A stretch of DNA of 64,000 nucleotides from Oegoconia quadripuncta (lineage: Eukaryota; Arthropoda; Insecta; Lepidoptera; Autostichidae), in NCBI GenBank assembly GCA_949316235.1, contig OX438748.1, positions 2,793,001 to 2,857,000 on the forward strand, read 5' to 3'. The notes beneath the pieces are model-generated. The model did not search any database. It was not told the DNA's origin and saw only the letters and a list, made by a program, of their open reading frames with translations. The translations under genes were made by a program, and so were the position numbers. Shown here one piece after another: positions 13,001 through 19,908 of the stretch (its first letter is position 1; each line of letters starts with the position of its first letter).

Positions 13001-16000
13001 AAAATGGGCATTAAGTTTGGAGAATTTGAAGTGACACATGGCTGCTGGGAAAATTACATTACAAGGTTTTCTTTTTGTCTTCAAGCAAATGATATTGTGG
13101 AGGATGGTAAGAAGAAAGCAAATGTACTAGCTGTATGTGGGGCGGAATTATTTGATTTAATAACGTCTCTAATTGCTCCAACACAAATAAGTGAGGTTAC
13201 TTTTTCGACCATAGTAACTAAGTTAAGTGCGCATTTCCACCCAACCCCTAATGAGATTGTAGAATCTTTCAAATTTCATACAAGAAATCAGGATGAAGGG
13301 GAAAAAATTAGAGACTATATTGCCATTTTAAGGAAATTATGCATTCATTGTAATTTCACTGATTTAGATCGAACCCTACGAGACCGCTTGGTATGTGGGA
13401 TTAGGGACAAGGAAATACAAAAGAACATGCTACAACATGTCAAATTAAGTTTTGAGCAGGCATGTGATATTGCTTTATCATATGAGACCGCAAATACTGA
13501 TGCCAGCTTTATCAGAGTAAGAGGCCCCGCTAAACCAAATTTAGATTTGGAAGTGCCCATGGAAGTGAATAAAATAACAAACCAAAAGTTGGATAAATCA
13601 CCAGAAAAGACATGTTTTCGATGTGGAAAACATCACAGGGGAGAGTGTAAGTTTCGATGGAGTAAATGTCACTATTGTGGAAAAATAGGGCATATTGAAT
13701 CTGTCTGCATAATAAAGAATAAACAGAGGGATAGTGTGCTGAAGTCAAATTGTAATGGACTATATGAAGCCTCTATTAATCAAATAAGACAGGACAGAGT
13801 GGAAGCTTTTTTGGTAAAAGTCTTAATAAACAACATCGAAATCGAAATGGAAGTTGACTCGGGATGTGCATTTTCAATAATTAGTCAGACAACGGCCAGA
13901 CTCATATGGAAGAGAGGATTCCCCAAGTTAGAAGATGTGGATGTCGCTCTTAAAACTTGGACGGATAATAAATTGAATTTATTAGGAAAAACAAAGGTAC
14001 AGGTACAGTATAAAGATATACAGAAAGACTTGATCATTATGATAGCAAAGGGAAATGGTCCAAGTTTGATAGGTCGTAACTGGTTCGCACAATTGAATAT
14101 CTCGATACTAGGAGTTCATAACATAAAGATAAACAATAACATTGCGGATTTAATTGAAAAATATAAAGCGGTATTTCAGGAAGGCTTAGGCAAGTATACT
14201 GGGCCAATAGTAAACATTACACCCAAGGAGGGGATGAGGCCGAAGTTTCTAAAGAGTAGGCCAATTCCATTTGCAATCCGTGAAAGGGTTTTCAAAGAAA
14301 TAGATAGATTGGTAGTGGAGGACGTCCTGGAACCCACACCGCATGCTGAATGGGCTACACCGATAGTTCCAGTTTTAAAAAAAGATGGAAGTGTAAGATT
14401 GTGTGGAGATTATAGGGCGACAGTAAACACTGCCATTGATACGGATACTTACCCTTTGCCTACTATAAATGAAGCCTTTGCCGAACTGCAAGGAGGAAGG
14501 ATATTCACAAAAGTTGATTTACAGAGTGCGTATACACAAGTGGTTGTAGATAAAAGTACATCTGAGCTGCTTACATTGAATACACCTAAAGGCCTGTATA
14601 AAATGAAACGTCTGGCCTTTGGAGTGAAAGCGTGTCCAGGAATTTTTCAACGTCTGATGTCATCGTTGCTAGCTGGCATTGCAGGCGTAGCAGTCCTATT
14701 GGACGATATAGTAATAAGTGGAAACTGTATAAGTCAGCATAACACAAGGCTTGAAGCAGTATTGAAGAAATTAGAAGAGGCCGGCCTCAGATTGAATAAA
14801 GATAAATGCAAATTTGCGGCAAAAAATGTTGAGTTTTTGGGATTTACCATCGATGAATTAGGCAGTCACCCATGTGAAGAGAAGATTCATACGATTGAGA
14901 CAACACCAGCACCTCGTAATGTAAAGGAGTTACAAGCGTTTCTGGGGTTGCTAAATTTTTATGACAGATTTTTGCCTCATAAAGCTAATATAGCTGAACC
15001 ACTGTACAAGTTATTAAATAAAGATATTAAGTGGAAATGGACGAACCAACATCAAGAGACCTTTGAAAAGTTACGGAATATGCTATCAAGTAAAGACACA
15101 TTGGTACACTATGACTTAAAGAAAAGATTACTACTGTCATGTGATACCTCACAATATGGTCTGGGGTCAGTTTTAGAACACCAGATGGATGATGGCACTA
15201 TTAGGCCAATCATGTTCGCATCAAGGACAATGAATGTTCATGAAAGGAACTATGCACAAATAGACAAAGAAGCGGCAGCAATCATATTTGGTCTGAAGAA
15301 ATTCCACCAATACATTAGTGGCCGAAGGATCACTATAAGAACGGACCACAAGCCCTTGCTAGGATTATTTGATCCGAAGAAACCGATCCCTAATATGATA
15401 TCACCGAGAATGCTCCGTTGGGCACTACTACTAAATTCATATGATTACACAATTGAATATATAGAAGGAAAAAAGTTGGGTAATGCAGATGCCTTAAGTC
15501 GTTGGCCATCACATGAACAGTCTACAGAAGAAGAATATTCAGGCATTCTACTGATCGAGGAGACCCCTATGGAGTTAGAGTTTTCAGCAAAAGAAGTGGC
15601 TAAATGGACACAAAAAGACACTACACTGAGTAGAATTTTGTATTGGATACGCAATGGATGGCCAAGTAAAACGGATAATGAATTTAAAGCATTTTGGCAG
15701 AAAAAGGATGAACTGTCTATTTGTAGAAATTGTATATTATGGGGTAACAGGGTTGTGTTACCAGAGAAAATAAGGCCTTACGTACTCGAAGAACTACACA
15801 GGAATCACGAGGGAATTGTCATATCAAAAGCAATGGCTCGAAGTTATTTCTGGTGGCCAGCGATGGATCGGCAAATTGAAGAGGTTATAAGGAAATGTAA
15901 CACCTGTGCAGAACACCGTAACCTACCACCACAGGTGACGCACCAATGGATAAAACCAGGAAAAGCGTGGTCTAGACTGCATATGGATTACGCGGGCCCC

Positions 16001-18701
16001 TTCCAAGGAAAAACGTTTTTAATTTTAATAGATTCGTTTTCGAAATGGCCTGAGGTCAAAATAGTTCCAGACATGAGTAGCGAGACGCTAATTAAAGTAT
16101 TAAGGGAAATATTTACAGAGCAAGGGTTACCTGACACAATTGTTAGCGATAATGGAAGAAGTTTTATTTCCAATGAATTTAGAAAATATTTAAATTCACT
16201 GGGCATCAGACAAATATTAGTACCTCCATATCACCCTGCGTCTAATGGTCAAGCTGAACGTACGGTACAGACAATAAAAAACAAATTGAAGAAACTATCA
16301 ACACAACCCTGGCATATAAGGTTACCAATGATATTATATGGATTGCGTACGACACCTAACAGCCTTAATGATAAAACGCCTGCAGAATTATTGAATAACA
16401 GGCGTTTCAGGACGAAGTTTGATGGCCTCAACCCCCTTAGATATAATGATAGGGAACAAGAAGAAGCTATAGAAAGCAATGAAAATATTAACGTAAGATC
16501 TTTTCAAGTTGGGCAAACGGTTTATATACGAAACTATAGCATGGGACCTCGTTGGTTGAGAGGCATAGTTGAGAAAAAAATGGGAGCGTGCAGGTACTTA
16601 GTAAAATGGAATGGGAAATTGCTGACGAGACACATTAATCAGATGCATAGTTATGGGGGGGAAAGAGATATAGAGCAAAGAGAAAGTAGTCCAAGTACTG
16701 AAAGAGATCATGGACACACACAACAGATACCATCATCAAGGAATGGTTTAACTACAAGGCCTAGAGATGATGATGATGATGACGAAGATGATGTCGAATT
16801 GGTGTTACCATCACCATCGAAATGGCCAGATATCATTGGAGTAACAGGACATCAAGATATCGTAATCCATCAAAATCTCGGAGCTATACCTTCAACATCG
16901 GGTATCAATAAACGTTCACGATCAGCTTCTTCGGGGTCACCAGAATCGAAAAGGTTGGCCTTGGATGGTGATCTGGATTTGGAAGATGATCTAGAACCAG
17001 TAGATATAGAAGAAGAAATGGAATAACCCAAGTGTTCATATAATTAATTAAATTAGTAGAGTGTTAGTAAATAAGTTAATGCTAGTGTTAAGTGAATAAG
17101 TTAGTGACTATTTAGAATAGATAATGGACAATCCCGAGGGAAAGGCATGTCATATATTGGCCTTCGGGGGTACTTGAATAAAAAGCAGTCTGGTTTATGT
17201 CAGGTGAGTTAGCACATGTGCTCTCCCGTTTTCAAGGTATTTGGTGATACATAACAATATTATTTTTAGTCATAGAAGCCCTAGCTTCGCCTGAAACACA
17301 GGATTTTCCTAGTTCAGGCACTAGTGTTACAGTTGAAATTAAGCATTATTATGTAGATTTTATGTTTTAATGTACCATAAGAATTAATAAATATATCTTT
17401 GATTTGATTTAATATATAAATAATAATAATAAATAAATAAATATTCGGACACTTACACCTATCATCTAGTCCCAAACTAAGCAAAGCTTGTGCTATGGAT
17501 ACTAGATAACGGATAAACATACATAAATATTTATATAAACATCCAAAACTCGAGAATAAATGTTCGTATTCATCATACAAACATTTACCCCTCGTGGGAT
17601 TCGAACCCGCAACCGTTGGTTTCGCCGATAGGGTGACTATCCACTACACCAATCGGTCATCATATATACCCACAATATCAGTGGAGTGCATAGCTTTTTG
17701 TTACAGGGTGTCTACCTACGTGATATAAAAAAAAATTAAAATAATAGAAAAGCCAATTAAAAAGATGGAAACACCTATGTTGTTTAGAAACTCTCCACAC
17801 ATTTGCTGCATAGTACTTTACACTTGTAATTTACATTTTCAAAATTATAGCCCATATGAAACCCCCTATTGTAGTAGTTTTTCATTTTGATAAACTATAT
17901 AATAGGCGCGGGGATTAATTCCACCCGTCTATAGTTAACATACTGAACATTCGCACTAAGCGGTTCGATTTATGAATGAAGTCATAATGCGAACAGCCAA
18001 GGCATCAGTCTTTCCTGAATCTTACAACCTTGGTATCTTCAAGAGCAGGGTGAATAGGCATCTACTGAGATCGCGTGCTTCATCTTCGGCCACATCGACA
18101 CTTCCCATCAAGTGAGATTGTGGTCAAATGCATACACAGTTAACAATAGAAATAAAAACTTTAACCCTTACGGCCGATGTAGATAATTTTTTGTGAGGTA
18201 ACATAACACGGACTGTACTCCAGCCGTTTCGGTGCTACGAGGGAATAAAGAATCTCATACAAATACATAAATACATGCAAAAATCCTAACCTTCTCTTCA
18301 CTTGGGTAAAAAGAAGGTCATACCTGACATGGTGAGGATTATGGATCATGTAGGCAACAATTAATGACAGAAGAGATATCGTTTTGCCTGTTCCTGACGG
18401 CATCTCCAGCAGGCCATGACCCTGAAAATGTATAAAAACAATAAACCGATTTTGTTAGTAAAATTATAACCTCCAAATATCGGATTAATATGTTAGAAAA
18501 TGGTTAATTTACCTTAGCATCCAGAGCACGTTTTAGCTCCAACATATACGCATATTGTTCCGGATAAATGTAATCATATGGAAAATAAACCAACAATCCA
18601 TCGACTGTTAACCTGAAATGAGAATATCGCATTTAAGTTAATAATAGCAATCGGAATATCTATAACAGCAACATTTTAAATACAGCAAAAACATACTTCA
18701 T
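212..18701 (-). CDS. ERCC2: TFIIH helicase XPD/ERCC2, 5' two-thirds, 12 exons
   Basis: XPD is the 5'-3' superfamily 2 DNA helicase of the TFIIH core, acting in the nucleus in nucleotide excision repair and transcription initiation. Exons in order: 18697-18701, 18513-18612, 18324-18421, 11629-11785, 10429-10531, 9111-9241, 7625-7845, 6351-6484, 3286-3402, 2643-2883, 1238-1305, 212-315. They total 1479 nt, 493 codons, with consistent phase. Visible motifs are Walker A MPSGTGKT (Lys48), the four iron-sulphur cysteines at 116, 134, 155 and 190, and the DEAH box at 234-237. By my count these fall at the human XPD positions. The protein should be about 760 residues; the rest lies beyond base 1. The start ATG gives the family N terminus [20 protein letters not shown]. 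Introns are packed with mobile elements; intron 3 (6.5 kb) holds an LTR retrotransposon. Confidence 0.96.
478..760 (-). repeat. Dispersed repeat family G, diverged copy
   Basis: Shares the GGCGGCTTCTTGTGGGAAC stretch and flanking text with 845-1090, and in reverse complement with 32448-32830. Class unknown; probably a non-autonomous element. Confidence 0.55.
845..1090 (-). repeat. Dispersed repeat family G
   Basis: Reverse complement of 32590-32830 over about 230 bp, including a run describing GAGAAGGCAAAGGGATCTA. Confidence 0.65.
1238..1305 (-). CDS. ERCC2: XPD coding exon 11
   Basis: Short exon, [20 protein letters not shown] then TS; the following Gly is split across the intron. It matches the family block before SGTLSP. 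Acceptor TTGCAG, donor GTAAGC. Confidence 0.92.
1306..2642 (-). other. XPD intron 10
   Basis: AT-rich, with a 3' remnant of SINE-C at about 1805-1862 (ACACAGCGCCATCTAG motif). Nothing else was recognised. Confidence 0.5.
2643..2883 (-). CDS. ERCC2: XPD coding exon 10
   Basis: 79 codons from [20 protein letters not shown] to TVSNPILHF, including the strongly conserved [13 protein letters not shown] block. Acceptor TTCCAG, donor GTAAGT. Confidence 0.95.
3011..3232 (-). mobile_element. SINE-A, degraded copy
   Basis: Reverse complement of the A consensus, with internal deletions: GTGAAGATGA...GACCCGGAA...GGAACACAACAATGC...GAGCCACGGA. Lies in XPD intron 9. Confidence 0.6.
3286..3402 (-). CDS. 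ERCC2: XPD coding exon 9
   Basis: Encodes [20 protein letters not shown] through HVVQESPA (Arch domain). Acceptor TTTCAG, donor GTAAGT. Confidence 0.93.
3508..3861 (-). mobile_element. SINE-A, near full length
   Basis: tRNA-headed SINE of about 340 bp. Read on the minus strand it has a box A-like GTGGCTCAATGTA, a box B-like GGGTTCGATCC and ends in an A-rich tail. Confidence 0.75.
3974..5307. mobile_element. DNA element with ggtgtcgattcgg terminal inverted repeats (1.33 kb copy)
   Basis: Starts GGTGTCGATTCGGATGTAC and ends with its reverse complement. Inner flanks are rich in TTAGTTTAGT-type repeats. Inside, a block with GTGGATGCAGATGAAAGGTA occurs twice (about 4310-4480 and 4580-4760). No transposase frame is visible, so it is non-autonomous. 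Shorter relatives lie at 25614-25720 and 50283-50879. Confidence 0.7.
5560..5670 (-). repeat. tRNA-like SINE head with a perfect hairpin
   Basis: Holds GATTCAAATCCGCGACC and CTAACCACTACACCA, matching box B and box A of the SINE-C head. The middle has 15-bp inverted arms (5614-5628 and 5631-5645) around TT. It does not fold as a complete tRNA. Confidence 0.5.
5915..6190 (+). mobile_element. SINE-C
   Basis: Starts GACGACCTGTTTGGTGTAGT (box A-like), then GGTTGCGGGTTCGAATTCC (box B-like), and ends GATGGTGCTGTGTGTATGTG followed by an A/T-rich tail. A reversed piece of the same head follows at 6202-6220. Confidence 0.75.
6351..6484 (-). CDS. ERCC2: XPD coding exon 8
   Basis: 44 codons, [20 protein letters not shown] through ILPDEVLD, the start of the Arch domain in known XPD structures. 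The exon is very GC-rich. The acceptor GACAG has a weak pyrimidine tract, but phase and homology support it. Confidence 0.9.
6624..6949 (+). mobile_element. SINE-A, near full length
   Basis: Head CCGCCTCCGTGGCTCAATGT, box B GGGTTCGATCCCC, body GTTGTGTTCCGGTT, tail CTAACCCGTTGTG plus an A run. Located in XPD intron 7, antisense to the gene. Confidence 0.8.
7363..7546 (-). mobile_element. SINE-B, diverged
   Basis: Matches the B family (GGACACTTA...ATTCGGGAATAAATGTTCG...GGATTCGAATCCGCAACCG...CAATCGGTCGTC) with many changes. Confidence 0.65.
7625..7845 (-). CDS. ERCC2: XPD coding exon 7 (DEAH box)
   Basis: Reads [20 protein letters not shown], then [15 protein letters not shown]. The DEAH motif coordinates Mg-ATP. 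Acceptor CCATAG; donor taken as CA|GTGAGT, which keeps phase with exon 8. Confidence 0.95.
7846..8608 (-). other. XPD intron 6, unrecognised part
   Basis: AT-rich. No gene seen and no repeat family confidently named; GAAATGAAATATTTATTC near 8060 may be a retroposon 3' end. Confidence 0.4.
8609..8815 (+). mobile_element. SINE-A, 5'- and internally truncated
   Basis: Plus-oriented A copy running to TTCGGCTTTCACTTAACC, meeting a minus copy tail to tail. Confidence 0.65.
8818..9104 (-). mobile_element. SINE-A abutting the XPD exon 6 donor
   Basis: Minus-oriented A copy. Its head (gene-sense CTCCGTGGCTCAATG) begins about 8 bp inside intron 6, immediately after GTAAGTGG. Confidence 0.75.
9111..9241 (-). 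CDS. ERCC2: XPD coding exon 6 (Fe-S cysteines 155 and 190)
   Basis: Reads [20 protein letters not shown] then [13 protein letters not shown]. Cys155 spans the exon 5/6 junction (T+GT) and Cys190 lies in WCPY. Donor GTAAGT; a SINE head begins only about 8 bp into the intron. Confidence 0.95.
9255..9672 (-). mobile_element. SINE-C split by a SINE-B
   Basis: The C 3' half is 9255-9339 (CACAGCGCCATCCAG...ACCAGATG) and the 5' part 9583-9672 (ATGGTTGATAAACTAC...CATAACTCGGGAACACATGT). ATG is repeated on both sides of the insert. The tRNA-like head is missing. Confidence 0.65.
9344..9582 (-). mobile_element. SINE-B inserted in SINE-C
   Basis: Full B copy: GGACACTTACACCAATCATC, GGGATTCGAACCCGCAACCG, ending CACTACACCAATCGGTCATC. 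Confidence 0.75.
9804..10137. mobile_element. Foldback MITE with CAGGGTGTCC ends
   Basis: Inverted arms of about 65 bp begin CAGGGTGTCCCTGGAAGTAT and end with the complement, flanked by TA on both sides (9802-9803, 10138-10139). The centre holds a long T run. TA target sites and CAGGG-type ends suggest a Tc1/mariner-type origin, by inference only. Confidence 0.75.
10429..10531 (-). CDS. ERCC2: XPD coding exon 5
   Basis: 34 codons plus one base: [20 protein letters not shown] and onward, carrying Cys134. Acceptor TTTTAG, donor GTAAGT. Too short to stand out as an open frame. Confidence 0.93.
10651..10976 (+). mobile_element. SINE-A, near full length
   Basis: Complete head, body and tail of family A in XPD intron 4, antisense to the gene. 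Confidence 0.8.
11215..11361. mobile_element. 147-bp inverted-repeat element (MITE)
   Basis: Ends GGACCCCGATTCTCG and CGAGAATCGGGGTCC; the inner arms also pair (GTCGATAGACAT / ATGTCTATCGAC). No clear target duplication was found. Confidence 0.65.
11362..11505. repeat. Dispersed repeat family H, two opposed pieces
   Basis: GTCCACTGCTGAACA(C/T)AGGCCTC appears in both orientations around 11450-11490. The same motif occurs at 19238-19345 and 58977-59105. Confidence 0.55.
11629..11785 (-). CDS. ERCC2: XPD coding exon 4 (helicase motif Ia, first Fe-S cysteine)
   Basis: Starts [19 protein letters not shown] and ends KNLCIHPE; the Cys is position 116. 157 nt, acceptor TTCTAG, donor GTGAGA. A LINE fragment begins about 75 bp upstream of the acceptor. 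Confidence 0.95.
11858..12805 (+). pseudogene. Non-LTR retrotransposon RT fragment, 5' part of a split copy
   Basis: An open frame runs from about 11860 through [11 protein letters not shown] (the RT catalytic YADD) to a stop at 12725-12727. It continues with [31 protein letters not shown] and the LINE C-terminal region. The 5' half of ORF2 and everything upstream is absent. The LTR element at 12806 interrupts its 3' UTR, which resumes at 17262. Exact clade not assigned. Confidence 0.85.
12806..12914 (+). repeat. 5' LTR
   Basis: 109 bp, TGTCATATATTGG to GATACATAACA. Contains GAATAAA, a possible polyadenylation signal. Confidence 0.93.
12915..12932 (+). other. Primer-binding site
   Basis: TGGCGCAGTCG begins one base after the 5' LTR, the expected complement of a tRNA 3' end (CCA). 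I recall tRNA-Ser as primer for similar sites, unverified. Confidence 0.6.
13004..17026 (+). CDS. Gag-pol polyprotein of the LTR retrotransposon
   Basis: 1340 codons with no stop or frameshift. In order: gag region (about 1-200); two zinc knuckles (204-236), the second a standard [14 protein letters not shown]; aspartic protease with VDSG at 284-287; reverse transcriptase with LLDD (catalytic Asp567-568); RNase H (DTSQYG from 714, TDHKPL near 780); integrase with an HHCC zinc region (about 930-970) and D995, D1049, E1085, which has the D,D(35)E spacing; and a C-terminal tail with a run of acidic residues. Gag and pol are one frame, so no frameshift is needed. Acts in the cytoplasm (reverse transcription) and nucleus (integration). 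All catalytic residues I can check are present. Confidence 0.95.
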   Translation: MGIKFGEFEVTHGCWENYITRFSFCLQANDIVEDGKKKANVLAVCGAELFDLITSLIAPTQISEVTFSTIVTKLSAHFHPTPNEIVESFKFHTRNQDEGEKIRDYIAILRKLCIHCNFTDLDRTLRDRLVCGIRDKEIQKNMLQHVKLSFEQACDIALSYETANTDASFIRVRGPAKPNLDLEVPMEVNKITNQKLDKSPEKTCFRCGKHHRGECKFRWSKCHYCGKIGHIESVCIIKNKQRDSVLKSNCNGLYEASINQIRQDRVEAFLVKVLINNIEIEMEVDSGCAFSIISQTTARLIWKRGFPKLEDVDVALKTWTDNKLNLLGKTKVQVQYKDIQKDLIIMIAKGNGPSLIGRNWFAQLNISILGVHNIKINNNIADLIEKYKAVFQEGLGKYTGPIVNITPKEGMRPKFLKSRPIPFAIRERVFKEIDRLVVEDVLEPTPHAEWATPIVPVLKKDGSVRLCGDYRATVNTAIDTDTYPLPTINEAFAELQGGRIFTKVDLQSAYTQVVVDKSTSELLTLNTPKGLYKMKRLAFGVKACPGIFQRLMSSLLAGIAGVAVLLDDIVISGNCISQHNTRLEAVLKKLEEAGLRLNKDKCKFAAKNVEFLGFTIDELGSHPCEEKIHTIETTPAPRNVKELQAFLGLLNFYDRFLPHKANIAEPLYKLLNKDIKWKWTNQHQETFEKLRNMLSSKDTLVHYDLKKRLLLSCDTSQYGLGSVLEHQMDDGTIRPIMFASRTMNVHERNYAQIDKEAAAIIFGLKKFHQYISGRRITIRTDHKPLLGLFDPKKPIPNMISPRMLRWALLLNSYDYTIEYIEGKKLGNADALSRWPSHEQSTEEEYSGILLIEETPMELEFSAKEVAKWTQKDTTLSRILYWIRNGWPSKTDNEFKAFWQKKDELSICRNCILWGNRVVLPEKIRPYVLEELHRNHEGIVISKAMARSYFWWPAMDRQIEEVIRKCNTCAEHRNLPPQVTHQWIKPGKAWSRLHMDYAGPFQGKTFLILIDSFSKWPEVKIVPDMSSETLIKVLREIFTEQGLPDTIVSDNGRSFISNEFRKYLNSLGIRQILVPPYHPASNGQAERTVQTIKNKLKKLSTQPWHIRLPMILYGLRTTPNSLNDKTPAELLNNRRFRTKFDGLNPLRYNDREQEEAIESNENINVRSFQVGQTVYIRNYSMGPRWLRGIVEKKMGACRYLVKWNGKLLTRHINQMHSYGGERDIEQRESSPSTERDHGHTQQIPSSRNGLTTRPRDDDDDDEDDVELVLPSPSKWPDIIGVTGHQDIVIHQNLGAIPSTSGINKRSRSASSGSPESKRLALDGDLDLEDDLEPVDIEEEME
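17137..17146 (+). other. Polypurine tract
   Basis: GAGGGAAAGG lies directly before the 3' LTR, as needed to prime plus-strand DNA synthesis. Confidence 0.75.
17148..17256 (+). repeat. 3' LTR
   Basis: 109 bp, read as identical to the 5' LTR; followed by the ATATT target duplication. Confidence 0.93.
17262..17415 (+). pseudogene. LINE 3' UTR continuing after the LTR element
   Basis: Resumes the LINE broken at 12805 and ends in AATAAATATATCTTTGATTT, close to AATAAATATCTTTGACTTTG at the end of the LINE at 46068-46815. Confidence 0.7.
17431..17661 (-). mobile_element. SINE-B
   Basis: Complete B copy ending CACTACACCAATCGGTCATC; XPD intron 3. Confidence 0.8.
17960..18145 (+). repeat. Retroposon family E
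   Basis: TCTTCAAGAGCAGGGTGAAT, GCTTCATCTTCGGCCACATC, CACTTCCCATCA; the same text is at 63235-63356, and in reverse at 38275-38395 and 40400-40650. Confidence 0.65.
18324..18421 (-). CDS. ERCC2: XPD coding exon 3 (Walker A)
   Basis: Encodes [20 protein letters not shown] and onward. Lys48 of the P-loop binds ATP phosphate. Ends in phase 2 (AG) with donor GTATGA. Confidence 0.95.
18513..18612 (-). CDS. ERCC2: XPD coding exon 2
   Basis: Encodes residues 2-35, including the [11 protein letters not shown] block. TTTCAG acceptor, GTAAAT donor, 100 nt. Confidence 0.93.
18697..18701 (-). CDS. ERCC2: XPD coding exon 1 (ATGAA)
   Basis: Only five coding bases, followed by a GTATGT donor. With the G that opens exon 2 they read Met-Lys-Leu, the conserved XPD N terminus. 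The upstream part of this exon would be 5' UTR; its length is not determined. Confidence 0.85.
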
Positions 18702-19237
18702 GTTGATACAGATTTTCTTTATGACCAAAACAAAACCGGCAAAATCCTGCGTTCAAAGCGTCGTCGTAGGTTTGTGTTTGGGTTTGTGCATGTCTGTACT
18801 TTACTATTTTTTGTATGAGTATATATTATTGTCGGTCATAGAGTCGTAGACAGCACGGTTGCCTGTTGCCGGTCGATCCAAGTCGCCAAAAACTTTAAGT
18901 CAAGAGGTCAAGTAGCAAATAATTTTATTTATCTACGCTAACGACTACGATTTCATAAGAGAGTCATCTAAAAAAAATTGTTGCATAATTTTCATAAAAT
19001 CGATATTACATGATTTATTTATAGACCGTAAATTTTTAACAAGCTTTTACCCGCAGATTTGGCGCTTGAAAATGTTGCAGGTATCTTTTAAAATCTAATC
19101 GTGACTACGTTCATTTGATTGAGTAGTTTCTGTACACTACATACCTATTCATTTCCAAGTATATGGCATCATTGATTCAAAAAAGAGAGTGCATGTAAGT
19201 GGGCATATTCTAAATCAAACAAAATATCATCATCATA

Positions 19238-19345
19238 TCAGCCACAGGTCGTCCACTGCTTAACATAGGTCTCCCCCATAGATTTCCAGAGTGACTGGTT
19301 GGAAGCGGCCTACATCCAGCGAATTCCTTCGACCTTTGTTTGTTC
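19238..19345 (+). repeat. Dispersed repeat family H
   Basis: GTCCACTGCTTAACATAGGT, CATAGATTTCCAGAG, GCGGCCTACATCCAGCGA; related to 58977-59105 in reverse. Confidence 0.6.
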
Positions 19346-19555
19346 AGAGGCAGGTACAAAATGTCTCTTCTTTATGATCAACAAATTCATAAATATTTCG
19401 AAATGTAGTGTCAAATATATCTGTACTTATTTAGCTTGTCTGAAGTCTATGGCTTCATTAAACAAAAATTTGCTGGATATTGTAATATCATGTATCACGA
19501 ATTTTTTCCATAGTACTTTAGTATATTGTTGAAGCTAAATAACTTTAGTATATAA

Positions 19556-19725
19556 CGCACACCCTACCTATTTCAAATGTACTGTCCTTATACCCAAAGG
19601 TTGCCTGGAAGAGATCGCTTTTAGTGATAAGGTCGCCAAATTGTACATTCTATTCTTACCACTTTTCTGAAACTGTATTTTCTTATCTGTTGTGCAATAA
19701 AGTGTATTTGTATTTGTATATTGGT
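19556..19725 (+). repeat. Retroposon 3' end, family F
   Basis: Ends GCAATAAAGTGTATTTGTATT. The reverse complement of the same block is at 52520-52680, with shorter copies at 39228-39312 and 45688-45780. Contains GAAGAGATCGCT. Confidence 0.65.
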
Positions 19726-19808
19726 GTTACTAAATAAAAAATTATCCAAAACCGTACGAGATTTAGTTATACCTAATTAGATAAGATAGATAGATAGATA
19801 AAAAGAGT

Positions 19809-19908
19809 AGCCAAATCTCTTCACGCTCAAATATGATCGTCTTTGATCACTATCAAATCGATATGATCCTCACGATCATAATTTGAGCGTGAAGAGTGTT
19901 ATTTGGCT
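19809..19908. repeat. 100-bp near-perfect palindrome
   Basis: Arms AGCCAAATCTCTTCACGCTC and GAGCGTGAAGAGTGTTATTT; the inner arms also pair (TGATCGT / ACGATCA). About 1.1 kb upstream of the XPD start. Confidence 0.7.

Larger units (their letters stand above)
12801..17261 (+). mobile_element. Ty3/gypsy LTR retrotransposon, complete, mag-like
   Basis: Complete element of 4451 bp (12806-17256) between ATATT target duplications at 12801-12805 and 17257-17261. It has 109-bp LTRs that begin TG and end CA and that I read as identical, a primer-binding site, one gag-pol frame and a polypurine tract. There is no env-like frame. Very short LTRs, a possible tRNA-Ser type primer site and two zinc knuckles recall the mag clade; that placement is an inference. 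Identical LTRs and an intact frame suggest recent insertion. It lies antisense to XPD in intron 3, inside an older LINE. Confidence 0.95.

Noticed and set aside
16249..16479. Minus-strand frames inside the retrotransposon gag-pol
   Set aside because: Antisense shadows of a strongly supported polyprotein.
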